A stretch of DNA of 64,000 bases from CAZNXJ01 sp964577115 (lineage in GTDB: Bacteria > Planctomycetota > Planctomycetia > Pirellulales > Pirellulaceae). The stretch spans positions 39,274 through 103,273 of the forward strand of contig CAZNXJ010000020.1 in the NCBI GenBank assembly GCA_964577115.1. The letters run 5' to 3'. The notes under the pieces were generated by a model. It made no database searches, was not told the DNA's origin, and worked only from the letters and a program-made list of their open reading frames with translations. The position numbers were made by a program, and so were the translations under genes. Position 1 is the stretch's first letter, and every line of letters starts with the position of its first letter. This document shows, piece by piece, positions 53,041 through 61,738 of the stretch.

Positions 53041-54051
53041 TCAGCCTACACGTTCGAAGTGCGCATGTTCGCCGGCGACGTGGACGGCGATGCCTCCGGG
53101 TGCATGGTGCGTCATGGGCCGGGGAGGCGGATTTTGCAGCAACTCGGCCATTCCGCGCAGCGCGCGATGCGACATGCCTCGCAGGGGCCAGTGCATTCGC
53201 CGCCACAGCTCGCTGAGCATTTCGCACAAGACGTGACGTTCCGTGTCGCGGAGCCCGGCCAGGTCGAGCCGTGCTGCGTTCTCGCCAAGTTCGACGTGGC
53301 AGCGCTCCCACAGCTCGGCGACATGCCGCTCGACGAGCTGCTGTGCGTCTCCTGCCAGTTCGGCCAGCCGCAGCAGCGCTTCATCGACATCCCTGTTGTA
53401 ATCGCGGCGCAAGATCGGCAGCAGTTCGAGGCGCAGGCGGTTGCGGCGTAGATCGACCGACTCATTGGTGACGTCGTGGCGATAGGGCTGGCCGAGTTGC
53501 TGTAGGTAGTCTTCGACGAGCGTACGCGAGCAGTCGAGCAGGGGGCGGACGAGCGCGAGATCGGGGCCCAGGCGGCGGAGTCGCGGGATACCAGCAAGCC
53601 CGCGTAGTCCGGTGCCGCGAAGAATGCGATGAAGGATGGTTTCGACTTGGTCATCGCGCGTATGCGCGGTCGCGATGTAGCGTGCTCCAGCGGCCTCGGC
53701 GGCCGAACGCAGGAACGCATACCGTTCGCGGCGTGCGAGGGCTTCGCTGCCCAGGCCGCGATTCGATCCGCCGGGCCGTGTGCCTCGCGCGGTATGGCAG
53801 GGGAGGCCGAGCTGTTTGGCGAGCGATTCGACGAACTGCTGGTCGCCGTCCGACTGTTGGCCGCGCCACTGGTGGTTGAAATGGGCGACAGCGAGGCGGT
53901 CGAGCTGCCCGCTGCGGAGCGCAGCGGCGGCGAGCGCTCGCAGCAACGCTACGCTGTCGGCTCCGCCCGAGACAGCAACCAGCGTGCGGTGAGTCAGATA
54001 GCGGTCGAGCGGAAGGGTGCGAAGCAGGAGTTGCTCGAGCGGATGGAGCAT
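53041..54051 (-). CDS. tilS: tRNA(Ile)-lysidine synthase TilS
   Basis: A 336-residue N-type PP-loop ATPase that makes lysidine at the wobble base of the CAU anticodon tRNA-Ile. The P-loop VAVSGGADSVALL is at residues 26-38, followed by AHFNHQWRG, GLGSEALARRERYAFL, IATAHTRDDQVETILHRILRGTGLRGLAG and VRPLLDCSRTLVEDYLQ, DVTNESVDLRRNRLRLELLP. All are diagnostic. The ATG at 54051 puts the P-loop at the usual distance from the N-terminus; starts at 54102 and 54117 are in frame. Confidence 0.92.
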   Translation of the reverse strand: MLHPLEQLLLRTLPLDRYLTHRTLVAVSGGADSVALLRALAAAALRSGQLDRLAVAHFNHQWRGQQSDGDQQFVESLAKQLGLPCHTARGTRPGGSNRGLGSEALARRERYAFLRSAAEAAGARYIATAHTRDDQVETILHRILRGTGLRGLAGIPRLRRLGPDLALVRPLLDCSRTLVEDYLQQLGQPYRHDVTNESVDLRRNRLRLELLPILRRDYNRDVDEALLRLAELAGDAQQLVERHVAELWERCHVELGENAARLDLAGLRDTERHVLCEMLSELWRRMHWPLRGMSHRALRGMAELLQNPPPRPMTHHAPGGIAVHVAGEHAHFERVG

Positions 54052-54772
54052 TCTTGGTGTCTCGGAGGAAACCGTTGCAGTTCGGCGCTGCTTTGCTAAC
54101 ATATGCAAAGGCGTCATGGGGAGAAATCTCTGGACGTCCGGCGCTTGGACTTGAGAACGGCCAATTTTGTCGTGGGCCTGTTCATTTGGCTCAGGGACTA
54201 GCGTCTGCGGTAACGCCAGGGACAGGTGCTGTCCGCAAGCGATTAAATGATCACCTGAACGGCTCGGCGCCAGGTCTCCCTGGGAGGCGACGACGAGCAG
54301 TGAAAGGTATGGCGACCTGTAACATGTACGTTATTCTGTTGATCCTGCGTTGGTTGCTGGACCGCTCGCCTCGGGGCATGAAAGTGCTTCAGGCGGTCGA
54401 ACCCGGCGGACGGATGCGCGGTATTCGCTGTGATGGGGAAGCCTGGGGTGCCTGGCGTCGGCTGATGGAGCTGGCGTGTGTGCCTTCGCCACCCGCGCAG
54501 CGTACGGCTCCACCCTACGGAGTCACATGGCGTACTCGCGACCATGCATCGACACGCTCACCCGCCACAACAGCGGGCCGCGCAGGACATCCCGTCGACA
54601 CAGTTCCGGCCGCGACTTCCTGGTTTCGCCGACTGCTGCGAAGGTGAACGTTCAGTCTCCAGGTCTCTGATCCGCCCGTTGGCCGCGCGCCGGCTCGCCG
54701 CCGCCCGCTGGCCTGATCGCTTGCGTTCCGACCTCTCCGGCTTTGCCGGCAGATGCTCCGAGGGAACGTCGA
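54052..54772. other. Long intergenic region between tilS and rny (divergent)
   Basis: This 721-base gap has an open frame on the plus strand (to 54647) whose product is low-complexity and Arg/Pro/Ala-rich, without a ribosome binding site or recognisable family. No RNA gene, promoter or repeat stands out. Confidence 0.45.
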
Positions 54773-56329
54773 GTGGATCACCCTGTAGTTTACGTTGCTC
54801 TGACCGCGGTCATCTCTTTCGCGGCCGCCTGGTTTGCGATCCGCTACAACGACCGGCGCATGAAGCGCGACGCCGAGACGGCGGCGCGTGAGATTCGTGA
54901 ACGCGCCGATCGCGACGCCGCCACGCGTATCAAAGAAGCGGAAATCGAAATCAAGGAAAAGGCGCTCCAGCACAAAGCCAACAGCGAGAAAGAGCTGGCT
55001 CGGCTGCGCGAGGAGCTGCGCGATCGTGAGCGGCTCTTGGATAAGCGGCAAGAAGCACTGGAGCAGCAAGCCGAGGACCTGCGCAAGCAAGAACGCATTG
55101 TCGAAGGCACCCAGCGGCGGCTCACGGAGAAGCTCGAAGAATCCGGCCGCCGACAAGAGGAGCTCAACCGGTTGCTGGAAAGCCAGCGGCAGGCCCTGCA
55201 CGAGATCAGTGGCCTGGGGCGCGAGGAGGCGACGCGCCGGCTGCTCGAAGCCCTTCAGAACGAGCTGGCCCAGGAAACGGGCACGATCATCCTGCGCCAC
55301 GAGAAGCGCATGCAGGAGCTGTGCGAGCAGAAATCGCGCGACATGCTGCTCACAGCCATGCAGCGCTTCGCCGCCGTGCATACGGCCGAAAGCACGACCA
55401 GCACGGTCGACATTCCCAATGACGAAATGAAAGGCCGCATCATCGGCCGCGAAGGCCGGAACATCCGCGCGTTCGAGAAAGCGACCGGCGTGGACGTGAT
55501 CATTGACGATACGCCGGGCGTCGTCATCGTGAGCGGTTTCGATCCCGTGCGACGCGAGGTCGCTCGGCAGGCCCTCGACAAGCTGATCGCCGACGGGCGC
55601 ATTCATCCGTCGCGGATCGAAGAGGTCGTTGCCGAGACGCAAAAGGAAATCGAGAAGTTCATTCAGCGGAAAGGCGAAGAGGCGGCTCAGGAAGCCAACA
55701 TTCACGGCTTGCATCCCCGCCTGCTGTACATGCTTGGGCGGCTCCACTTCCGCACGAGCTACAGCCAAAATGTGCTGCGGCATAGCATCGAGGTCGCGTA
55801 CCTCACCGGCATGCTGGCGGAAATGATCGGCATGAACGGGGATCTTGCGCGGCGCTGCGGCCTGTTGCACGACATCGGCAAGGCGGCCGACCATGAGCTG
55901 GAAGGCGGACATCCGAAGATCGGCGCCGATTTGCTGAAACGGCACAACGAGCGGCCGGAAGTGGTCCACGCGGCGCTCGGGCATCACGACGAGATCGTGA
56001 CGGAATATCCCTACACGATGCTTGTAGCCACCGCCGACGCATGCAGCGCATCGCGGCCGGGCGCTCGCCGCGAGTCGCTCGAACGCTACATCAAACGCAT
56101 GGAAGAACTCGAAGCAATCGCCAGCTCGTTCCCGGGCGTGGAGCAGGCGTTTGCCATTCAAGCCGGCCGCGAGCTGCGCGTGATCGCGAGCGCCCGGGAT
56201 ACGGACGATCTGAAAGCGGCCAAGATCTGCCGCGAGATCGCCAAGGCATTCGAAGAACAGTTGACGTACCCCGGCGAGATCAAGGTTACCGTGGTTCGCG
56301 AATCTCGCTTCACGGAGACCGCCCGCTAA
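54773..56329 (+). CDS. rny: Ribonuclease Y
   Basis: A 518-residue membrane-anchored endoribonuclease that starts mRNA decay. It has an N-terminal membrane helix (residues 5-23), a long charged coiled coil (about 27-190), a KH domain (TVDIPNDEMKGRIIGREGRNIRAFEKATGVDVIIDD) and an HD domain with the metal-binding HD pair in GLLHDIGKAADHELEGGH (near residue 365). The GTG at 54773 has AGGGA eight bases upstream; an in-frame TTG lies 30 bases earlier. It is followed by ymdB, the same gene order as in Bacillus subtilis. Confidence 0.95.
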   Translation: MDHPVVYVALTAVISFAAAWFAIRYNDRRMKRDAETAAREIRERADRDAATRIKEAEIEIKEKALQHKANSEKELARLREELRDRERLLDKRQEALEQQAEDLRKQERIVEGTQRRLTEKLEESGRRQEELNRLLESQRQALHEISGLGREEATRRLLEALQNELAQETGTIILRHEKRMQELCEQKSRDMLLTAMQRFAAVHTAESTTSTVDIPNDEMKGRIIGREGRNIRAFEKATGVDVIIDDTPGVVIVSGFDPVRREVARQALDKLIADGRIHPSRIEEVVAETQKEIEKFIQRKGEEAAQEANIHGLHPRLLYMLGRLHFRTSYSQNVLRHSIEVAYLTGMLAEMIGMNGDLARRCGLLHDIGKAADHELEGGHPKIGADLLKRHNERPEVVHAALGHHDEIVTEYPYTMLVATADACSASRPGARRESLERYIKRMEELEAIASSFPGVEQAFAIQAGRELRVIASARDTDDLKAAKICREIAKAFEEQLTYPGEIKVTVVRESRFTETAR

Positions 56330-56359
56330 AGAGCCTCGCGAGGAGCCATTCTCCGGGGC

Positions 56360-57187
56360 ATGGAAAGACTACCCATCGTGCGATTTTTCATGATTGGCGA
56401 TATCGTCGGCCGCCCCGGCGTCGAGATCGTCAAACGACAATTGGCTCGCCTGCGCCGCGAACAGGGACTCGACCTCGTCATCGCGAACGCGGAAAACGCC
56501 GCCGACGGATCGGGGATCACGCCTGCCATCTACCGCGTGCTGATTGAATCCGGTGTGGATTGCATCACGATGGGCGACCACATCTACCGCCGCAAGGAAA
56601 TCCAGCCGATCCTCGAGCGGGAAACGAATATCCTCAAGCCGGCCAACTTCCCGCCCGCCGCGCCGGGCGCCACCTGGACCGTCGTCTCGACCCGCAATGG
56701 CACGCCGGTCGGCGTCGTGAGCTTACTGGGCCGAGTGTTCATGCGACCGGTGGATTGCCCCTGGGCGGCTGCCGATCGCGTGCTCGCGGAGATGCCCGAG
56801 GACGTTGTGCTGCGTGTAGTGGATTTTCATGCCGAGGCGACGAGCGACATGCAGCTCATGGGGCGCTATCTCGATGGCCGTGTGACCGCCGTGCTGGGAA
56901 CGCATACGCATGTCGCGACGGCCGACGAGTGCATCTTGCCGGGTGGGACTGCATTCCAGTGCGACGTCGGCATGACCGGCGCGCATGAAAGTATTCTTGG
57001 CCGCCGCATCGACCGCGTGATGGAGACCACGCTGACGTTCCGCCCCACACGCTTCGATATTGCGCTGGGCGACGTCCGCATTTCTGGCACCGTCGTGGAT
57101 GCCAATCCCACGACCGGCCGAGCCGTCTCGGTCCGCCGCCTCGTCGTGCGCGACGAATCGATCCAAGCCGAGGATGTGGAGCAATAG
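56360..57187 (+). CDS. ymdB: YmdB-family metallophosphoesterase
   Basis: A 275-residue calcineurin-like phosphoesterase of the TIGR00282/YmdB family, linked in B. subtilis to cyclic nucleotide phosphodiesterase activity and to RNase Y. The fold is clear: FMIGDIVGRPG (Asp14), VIANAENAADGSG (Glu45, Asn46), VDFHAEATSD and LGTHTHVATAD. One change stands out: the family's GNH(T) motif reads GDHIY (Asp73, His74), replacing a metal-binding Asn. It starts 30 bases after rny, and the pair probably shares a transcript. Confidence 0.9.
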   Translation: MERLPIVRFFMIGDIVGRPGVEIVKRQLARLRREQGLDLVIANAENAADGSGITPAIYRVLIESGVDCITMGDHIYRRKEIQPILERETNILKPANFPPAAPGATWTVVSTRNGTPVGVVSLLGRVFMRPVDCPWAAADRVLAEMPEDVVLRVVDFHAEATSDMQLMGRYLDGRVTAVLGTHTHVATADECILPGGTAFQCDVGMTGAHESILGRRIDRVMETTLTFRPTRFDIALGDVRISGTVVDANPTTGRAVSVRRLVVRDESIQAEDVEQ

Positions 57188-57555
57188 AAGAAAAGGATGA
57201 CGGCGGAAGGACGAAAAGGGTGAGGGGGGTAGCCTTGCTCATCCAGGTACCGTGGCTACTTCCGGCTTTCGTGTTCTCATCCTTCCCGGGATCTATAAGG
57301 GGCAGCAGAACAGCCTTGGGCGGGGCGGCGCGCGGCTGGCACGGCGTGCTGCGGCGCTGTGAAATGCGGACTTTGTTTCTTTCCTAAGGCCTCGTAAGGG
57401 CGGTGCACGTGAAGTCTTCGGCGATGCACGGTCGTCGGTGCCGCTGGAATTTTTTTGCTCTTGTCTGGATCATCTCGGCCCAGTAAGCTCCCCGCCCCGC
57501 CGCGTCACAAGCCAGGGTGCGCGTCGGTATCCTTTACTATTCAACGGTGCGGGTC
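57188..57555. other. Intergenic region after ymdB
   Basis: The 368-base spacer begins with a purine-rich heptamer tract (57193-57227). The rest has no recognisable gene, RNA, terminator or promoter. Confidence 0.5.
57193..57227 (+). repeat. Degenerate heptamers of the AAGGATG type
   Basis: AAGGATG, ACGGCGG, AAGGACG, AAAAGGG, TGAGGGG follow in register directly after the ymdB stop. The run resembles the reverse-strand heptamers at 58290-58324 (AAGGATG, AAGGCGG, ACGGATG, AAGGATG). Confidence 0.55.
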
Positions 57556-58200
57556 ATGCGTTTACGGAACTTGTCGAACCTTTCGGCCTTGCTGCTGGGG
57601 CTTGCTCTCGCCACGACGGCTTCAACCGGCTGCATCGGCGTTGCCAACTGGCTTGCCTGGGGCCTCTGGGGCCAGAAAATCCCAGCCGAATACGACGGGC
57701 TCGAAGGGAAACGCGTTGCGATTGTCTGCGCAACACGCTCGTCGCCGTTCGAACCTGGCGGCACCACCGGCGCGATTGCTCGCCAAGTCGGAGACATCCT
57801 GAGCCGTGAGGTGAAGGAGATCGACGTCGTCCATATCGAGGAAGTGGCGGACTGGATCGACCGCAACGATTGGCTCCAAATGGACTACCGCGAAGTGGGC
57901 CGAGGCGTGAAGGCCGATATGGTCATCGCAATCAACTTTGAGTCGCTGTCGTTCCAGGACAGTTCGACGATGGTGCGTGGCCGAGCGGATTATTCGGTCG
58001 CTGTCTTCGATATGAAGACCAACCGGCGCGAGTTCTTCCGGGAAGTTCGCGAACATACGTTCCCGACACACGGGCCGGCCAGCATGTCGCTCCGCAAGTT
58101 CGAGCCGCTCTATATCAGCCGGCTGGCGAAAGACATCGCCCAGTACTTCTACGACCACGACTTTACCGAAGGCTTCGGAACCGACGCCCTCGTGCATTAA
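57556..58200 (+). CDS. Lipoprotein of unknown function
   Basis: A 214-residue protein with a lipoprotein signal: a basic start (MRLRNLSN), a hydrophobic core (SALLLGLALATTA) and the lipobox STGC. The mature part (YDGLEGKRVAIVCATRSSPFEPGGTTGAIARQVGDILSREV, then VKADMVIAINFESLSFQDSSTMVRGRADYSVAVFDM) looks like a single alpha/beta domain resembling outer-membrane-associated assembly lipoproteins, but I cannot name the family. It has no clear ribosome binding site. It converges on gluQ. Confidence 0.7.
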   Translation: MRLRNLSNLSALLLGLALATTASTGCIGVANWLAWGLWGQKIPAEYDGLEGKRVAIVCATRSSPFEPGGTTGAIARQVGDILSREVKEIDVVHIEEVADWIDRNDWLQMDYREVGRGVKADMVIAINFESLSFQDSSTMVRGRADYSVAVFDMKTNRREFFREVREHTFPTHGPASMSLRKFEPLYISRLAKDIAQYFYDHDFTEGFGTDALVH

Positions 58201-58269
58201 TTGCCCCTAGCGGGTCCGCGTACATCCTTGGACGCAGCGGTCGCCTGATGGGGCGCGCACTCGCGGAGG

Positions 58270-59274
58270 TTACCGTTCCACTTCTTTTTCATCCTTCATC
58301 CGTCCGCCTTCATCCTTCTCTTCCTGCAGGCCGCGGCGCAGCTCATCGGTGAGCGTGAAGGCCCCGCGGCGGATGTGAGCGAGGGCGAAGCCGTCGAGCA
58401 GCTCGCCGGCTGTTGTTGGTTCGCGCGTCGCGCGCAGGCCGCAGGACCAGGCGAGTAGCCCGAGGATCGATTCGGGAGTGATGCCTTCAGCGCGTAGCGT
58501 AGCCAGCCGCGTATCCCCATGCCGCTTTGCCAGACGCCGGCCGTCGGGGCCGACGACGAGCGGCACGTGGGCGAAGCGCGGCGGAGTCCAGCCGAAGAAG
58601 TCGTAGAGTTCGAGCTGCCGGAAGGTGCTCGGAAGCAGGTCATCGCCTCGAACGACTTCCGTGATCCCCATCGCCTGGTCATCGACGACGACGGCCAATT
58701 GATACGCAGGGCTACCGTCCGACTTCGCGACTACGAAATCCCCCAGCTCCTCGGCCACTCGGCAGCGCTGCCGTCCCGCGACGCCGTCTTCAAACTCGCG
58801 TAGCGTGTTCGTCGTGCGCAGACGCCAGCAGAAGGGCACGTCGCCAAGCCGCTCGGCGTCCGCCGCCGATCGCTCGGCGCACCGCCCAGGGTAGGGCGGT
58901 CCCTCATGTTCCCAGTGCGGAGCGCTCGCCGCGGCTGCGATGTCACTGCGCGTACACGTGCAGGGATAAACCCGCTCGGCAGCCTGCAACTTCGCAAGCG
59001 CCTCGTCGTACAGCGCGCGGCGCGCGGTCTGGTAGTACGGTGCATGAGGGCCGCCCAGATCGGGGCCTTCGTCCCAGTCCAGCCCCAGCCAGCGGAGATC
59101 GTCGATCGCCTGCTGGTCCGCGGCGCGTTTGACGCGCGGCGAATCGATGTCCTCGATGCGAAGGATGACTCGGCCGCGCTGCGCACGGACCGAGAGCCAG
59201 GCGAGCAGGTAGGTGCGTGCGTTCCCCAGGTGCTGGGCGCCGGTGGGTGAGGGAGCGAGGCGTCCGGTCGTCAT
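58270..59274 (-). CDS. gluQ: Glutamyl-Q tRNA(Asp) synthetase
   Basis: A 334-residue paralogue of glutamyl-tRNA synthetase that attaches glutamate to the queuosine of tRNA-Asp. The class I signatures are present (LAPSPTGAQHLGNARTYLLAW, with HLGN for HIGH; RLAKRHGD for KMSKS), as are the zinc-site residues (YPCTCTRSD and YPGRC). It lacks an anticodon-binding domain, as expected. The last 17 residues (EEKDEGGRMKDEKEVER) read through a heptamer repeat tract and are not part of the family fold. It begins 16 bases after the VWA gene stop. Confidence 0.92.
   Translation of the reverse strand: MTTGRLAPSPTGAQHLGNARTYLLAWLSVRAQRGRVILRIEDIDSPRVKRAADQQAIDDLRWLGLDWDEGPDLGGPHAPYYQTARRALYDEALAKLQAAERVYPCTCTRSDIAAAASAPHWEHEGPPYPGRCAERSAADAERLGDVPFCWRLRTTNTLREFEDGVAGRQRCRVAEELGDFVVAKSDGSPAYQLAVVVDDQAMGITEVVRGDDLLPSTFRQLELYDFFGWTPPRFAHVPLVVGPDGRRLAKRHGDTRLATLRAEGITPESILGLLAWSCGLRATREPTTAGELLDGFALAHIRRGAFTLTDELRRGLQEEKDEGGRMKDEKEVER
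58290..58324 (-). repeat. Degenerate heptamers inside the 3' end of gluQ
   Basis: On the plus strand: CATCCTT, CATCCGT, CCGCCTT, CATCCTT, CTCTTCC, in perfect 7-base register. On the coding (minus) strand these are AAGGATG-type units like those at 57193-57227. They encode the odd charged C-terminus of GluQ. Confidence 0.6.
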
Positions 59275-59290
59275 GCGAGTCGGCGACGCG

Positions 59291-61312
59291 TTACAGCTTC
59301 GGCGGAGGGCGTTTCGGCTTGGGCTTGGCAAGCATCCGGGCTCGGTCGTCCTGCGGCGGTGCCGGGTTGTTCGGCGACGCCGATGCGGGCCGAGGCGGGG
59401 ACAAGTCCGTGAAATCCTCACGCCAGCGCCAACCCATGGGCAATTTGAGCTCCTGTTCGGCGAGCAGTGCCCACGGAGTTCCAGGATGCTCGCTGACGAC
59501 TCGCTCGAGATAAAACTTCGCCCGCTCGGCCATTTTCTCCATCTGACTGCTGACGCTGACTTCGTCGGCCAGCTCGAGAATCCACGTATTGTTTTTCTCG
59601 TCCTCGAATCGCATGCCGCGCTTGGCTTTCGCCAGCATGGCATTGAAGCCTTCGGTCCGCACTTTGACGGCCAGGACGCGGCCCATCGCCAGATCGTAAC
59701 CCGCTTGCCAGCGCGGCGTGGTTTCGAGCTCCCGGTCGGCTTCGCCTTCTTTGAGGATATCGTAGAGCCGTTGGATTTGCGGTTCGAGCTTCGCGGCGGC
59801 CTTTTGCGCCTCGAGCAGCTCGGCGGCCAGCTGCGCATCGTCGCGCTTGACGAACCGCAGCGTCGGGGTTTCCATCGGCGAAACCCACGATAGCTCGGCG
59901 GCCGTGACCAGCGCCGCGCGAGCTCGATTCGCTTTCACTCGGCGCTGGTACTCCTCGACCGGCACATAATCCGGCCGGTAGCGCCGCATGACTTGCGGAT
60001 CGAAGAAATAGGTCAGGTGCGCGGCAAAGTCTTCGGTTTCGTTCCGACCGACTCGGCGGTGCACGGTCCGGTTGGGATGCACGGCGAAGTAGATGCCGCC
60101 GGTTTCGTAGCAGAGCCGCGTGAGTGCATAGGGGCCGAATCCCGAATCGATGGCCTGTTCTTCTTCCGGACTACCCGTGAACGTTAATTTCAGCCGTTCA
60201 GGCAACAGGGTTTCCGGACCTTGATCCACTTCGGCCCACTGGGGCGTCTGATCGTAGTCGGGATCCGGATCGACCCATTTGACCAGCGTGTGCCGGCGGC
60301 CGAACGGCGCCGGGACGCCGATCACGTACACGGGAATCGCGTAGCGTCGGCAGAGCCTCACCGTCGCCTCGAGGCCTTCCACGTCATTGCCGGCCTCGTC
60401 CGTGAAGACGATGAGCATCACGTTGCGTTCCGGTTCGCCGGTACGCTTGTCGGGCGTGCGCGCGTTGATGTTGTTCTTGGCCGCCATGTACACGGCCGAA
60501 AACACGCGTTCAATGCCGTTGTCGTCTTGCGGGATGGATGCAACGGCTTTCTTGATTTCATCGATGTTGTCCGTCGGTCGCGGCAACACCTTGGTTACGC
60601 GTTCGCCGAAAGCATAGACCTGCGTGAGCAGCGGCTTGTCGCCATGGCGCTTGAACGCTGGGTTGCCCGCGGCTTCGATGACGCCGAGCTCTTCGTAAAT
60701 GCGACCCAGCCGCTCGTTGATCATCGCTCGCTGGCGGCTCAGGCTCCCCGACTGATCGAAGAGCCACACAACCGTCGTTTTGCGTTCTTCCAGCGAGAGC
60801 AGGATTTCCTGGGTGATGCGATCGATCGCTCCCTCGGCACCGGTGATGCCCTCACCGGCAGTCCCCTTAATGGCGAGGTTGGCGTTGTAATGTAGCCCCG
60901 TGGTGACTTCGATGGCTTTGTTCAGCTGGATCTCCCCGAAATCCGATTCGATGTAGTCGGCCGGGTTTGCGATCTCGGAAAAATCGGACAGCTCTGGAGC
61001 AAATGAAATCATGCTTTCGGCGCCAGCAAAGCTGTTCGCGCCGATGTCGGGCAGCGTGATCTCGGCCGCGGCGAACTCTTGCGGCAGCTCGAATGGGTCC
61101 TCGGCCACCTCCGGCGCGGCCACGATGCGCACCAGCTCGGGATCGGTCGGCGTCCCGAGCTGGATGAGTCCCAGCGCGACGAGCAGCACCAGGTGAACGA
61201 CCAGGCTGACGAGCATCGGTAGCCAGTCCGCAAGAACCGGTCGGCGGCTCGCCTCTTCCGAGTGGCGGTCGTCTGTCAGAGCTCGTGCATCCCAACTGAC
61301 AGCCGTGCTCAC
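59291..61312 (-). CDS. Membrane-anchored von Willebrand factor A domain protein
   Basis: A 673-residue protein with an N-terminal membrane helix (about residues 31-51), a polar linker, and a VWA domain whose metal site DQSGS is at residues 186-190 (VVWLFDQSGSLSRQRAMINERL), with a conserved TDEAGND loop further on. The C-terminal 250 residues are helical and charged, ending in a Pro/Lys-rich tail (KPKPKRPPPKL). VWA domains bind proteins in a metal-dependent way; the N-terminus resembles energy-transducing or TadG-like anchors. Partners are not evident. It lies just before gluQ on the same strand. Confidence 0.8.
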   Translation of the reverse strand: MSTAVSWDARALTDDRHSEEASRRPVLADWLPMLVSLVVHLVLLVALGLIQLGTPTDPELVRIVAAPEVAEDPFELPQEFAAAEITLPDIGANSFAGAESMISFAPELSDFSEIANPADYIESDFGEIQLNKAIEVTTGLHYNANLAIKGTAGEGITGAEGAIDRITQEILLSLEERKTTVVWLFDQSGSLSRQRAMINERLGRIYEELGVIEAAGNPAFKRHGDKPLLTQVYAFGERVTKVLPRPTDNIDEIKKAVASIPQDDNGIERVFSAVYMAAKNNINARTPDKRTGEPERNVMLIVFTDEAGNDVEGLEATVRLCRRYAIPVYVIGVPAPFGRRHTLVKWVDPDPDYDQTPQWAEVDQGPETLLPERLKLTFTGSPEEEQAIDSGFGPYALTRLCYETGGIYFAVHPNRTVHRRVGRNETEDFAAHLTYFFDPQVMRRYRPDYVPVEEYQRRVKANRARAALVTAAELSWVSPMETPTLRFVKRDDAQLAAELLEAQKAAAKLEPQIQRLYDILKEGEADRELETTPRWQAGYDLAMGRVLAVKVRTEGFNAMLAKAKRGMRFEDEKNNTWILELADEVSVSSQMEKMAERAKFYLERVVSEHPGTPWALLAEQELKLPMGWRWREDFTDLSPPRPASASPNNPAPPQDDRARMLAKPKPKRPPPKL

Positions 61313-61738
61313 AAGTACGCACCTCCGCGCGGAAATCGAGGAGCTTTCCGCGCTGTTTTCGGATCCCGAGTAGCTGATGGCGATAAGTCATGCGCTGCCC
61401 GGCTCCCCCGCGTTCGACGGGAGGCAGAGCCGCTGCGCGAGCGCGCAGGCGTCGCGGCCGTGTGCGGTGCTTCCTGCAACGAATTGGCTTCGCGACCTGC
61501 GGGCGCTAGTGTCATTGTCACCCACAGCTGCATCGCTTGCAAGAATTCGGTCTTGCAGCTGGCCGCTGCGACGGCACTTGTGCAGCGAAGAGGGGGGCGT
61601 TTTTGACGCTTGCCGCTCAACGATTTACGATGGAAGAGAACGTTTGGTTCTCGCCTCGAGCCTTGAAGGCGCTCGGGCCGGGAGGTGTCAAACCGTCGAG
61701 ACGCGAGACTCAACAGAACCCACCCGCCGAGGAACGAA
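61313..61738. other. Divergent intergenic region with a strong promoter
   Basis: The 426-base gap between the VWA gene (minus) and the hydrolase-like gene (plus) contains the promoter at 61603-61631. The rest has no recognisable gene or RNA, and no promoter for the VWA gene was found. Confidence 0.5.
61603..61631 (+). promoter_or_regulatory. Sigma70-type promoter of the hydrolase-like gene
   Basis: TTGACG (61603-61608) and TACGAT (61626-61631) are separated by exactly 17 bases, about 108 bases before the ATG at 61739. Confidence 0.6.

Noticed and set aside
54054..54647. Plus-strand open frame of 197 codons between tilS and rny
   Set aside because: The product is low-complexity and Arg/Pro/Ala-rich, has no ribosome binding site or recognisable family, and it overlaps the tilS leader.
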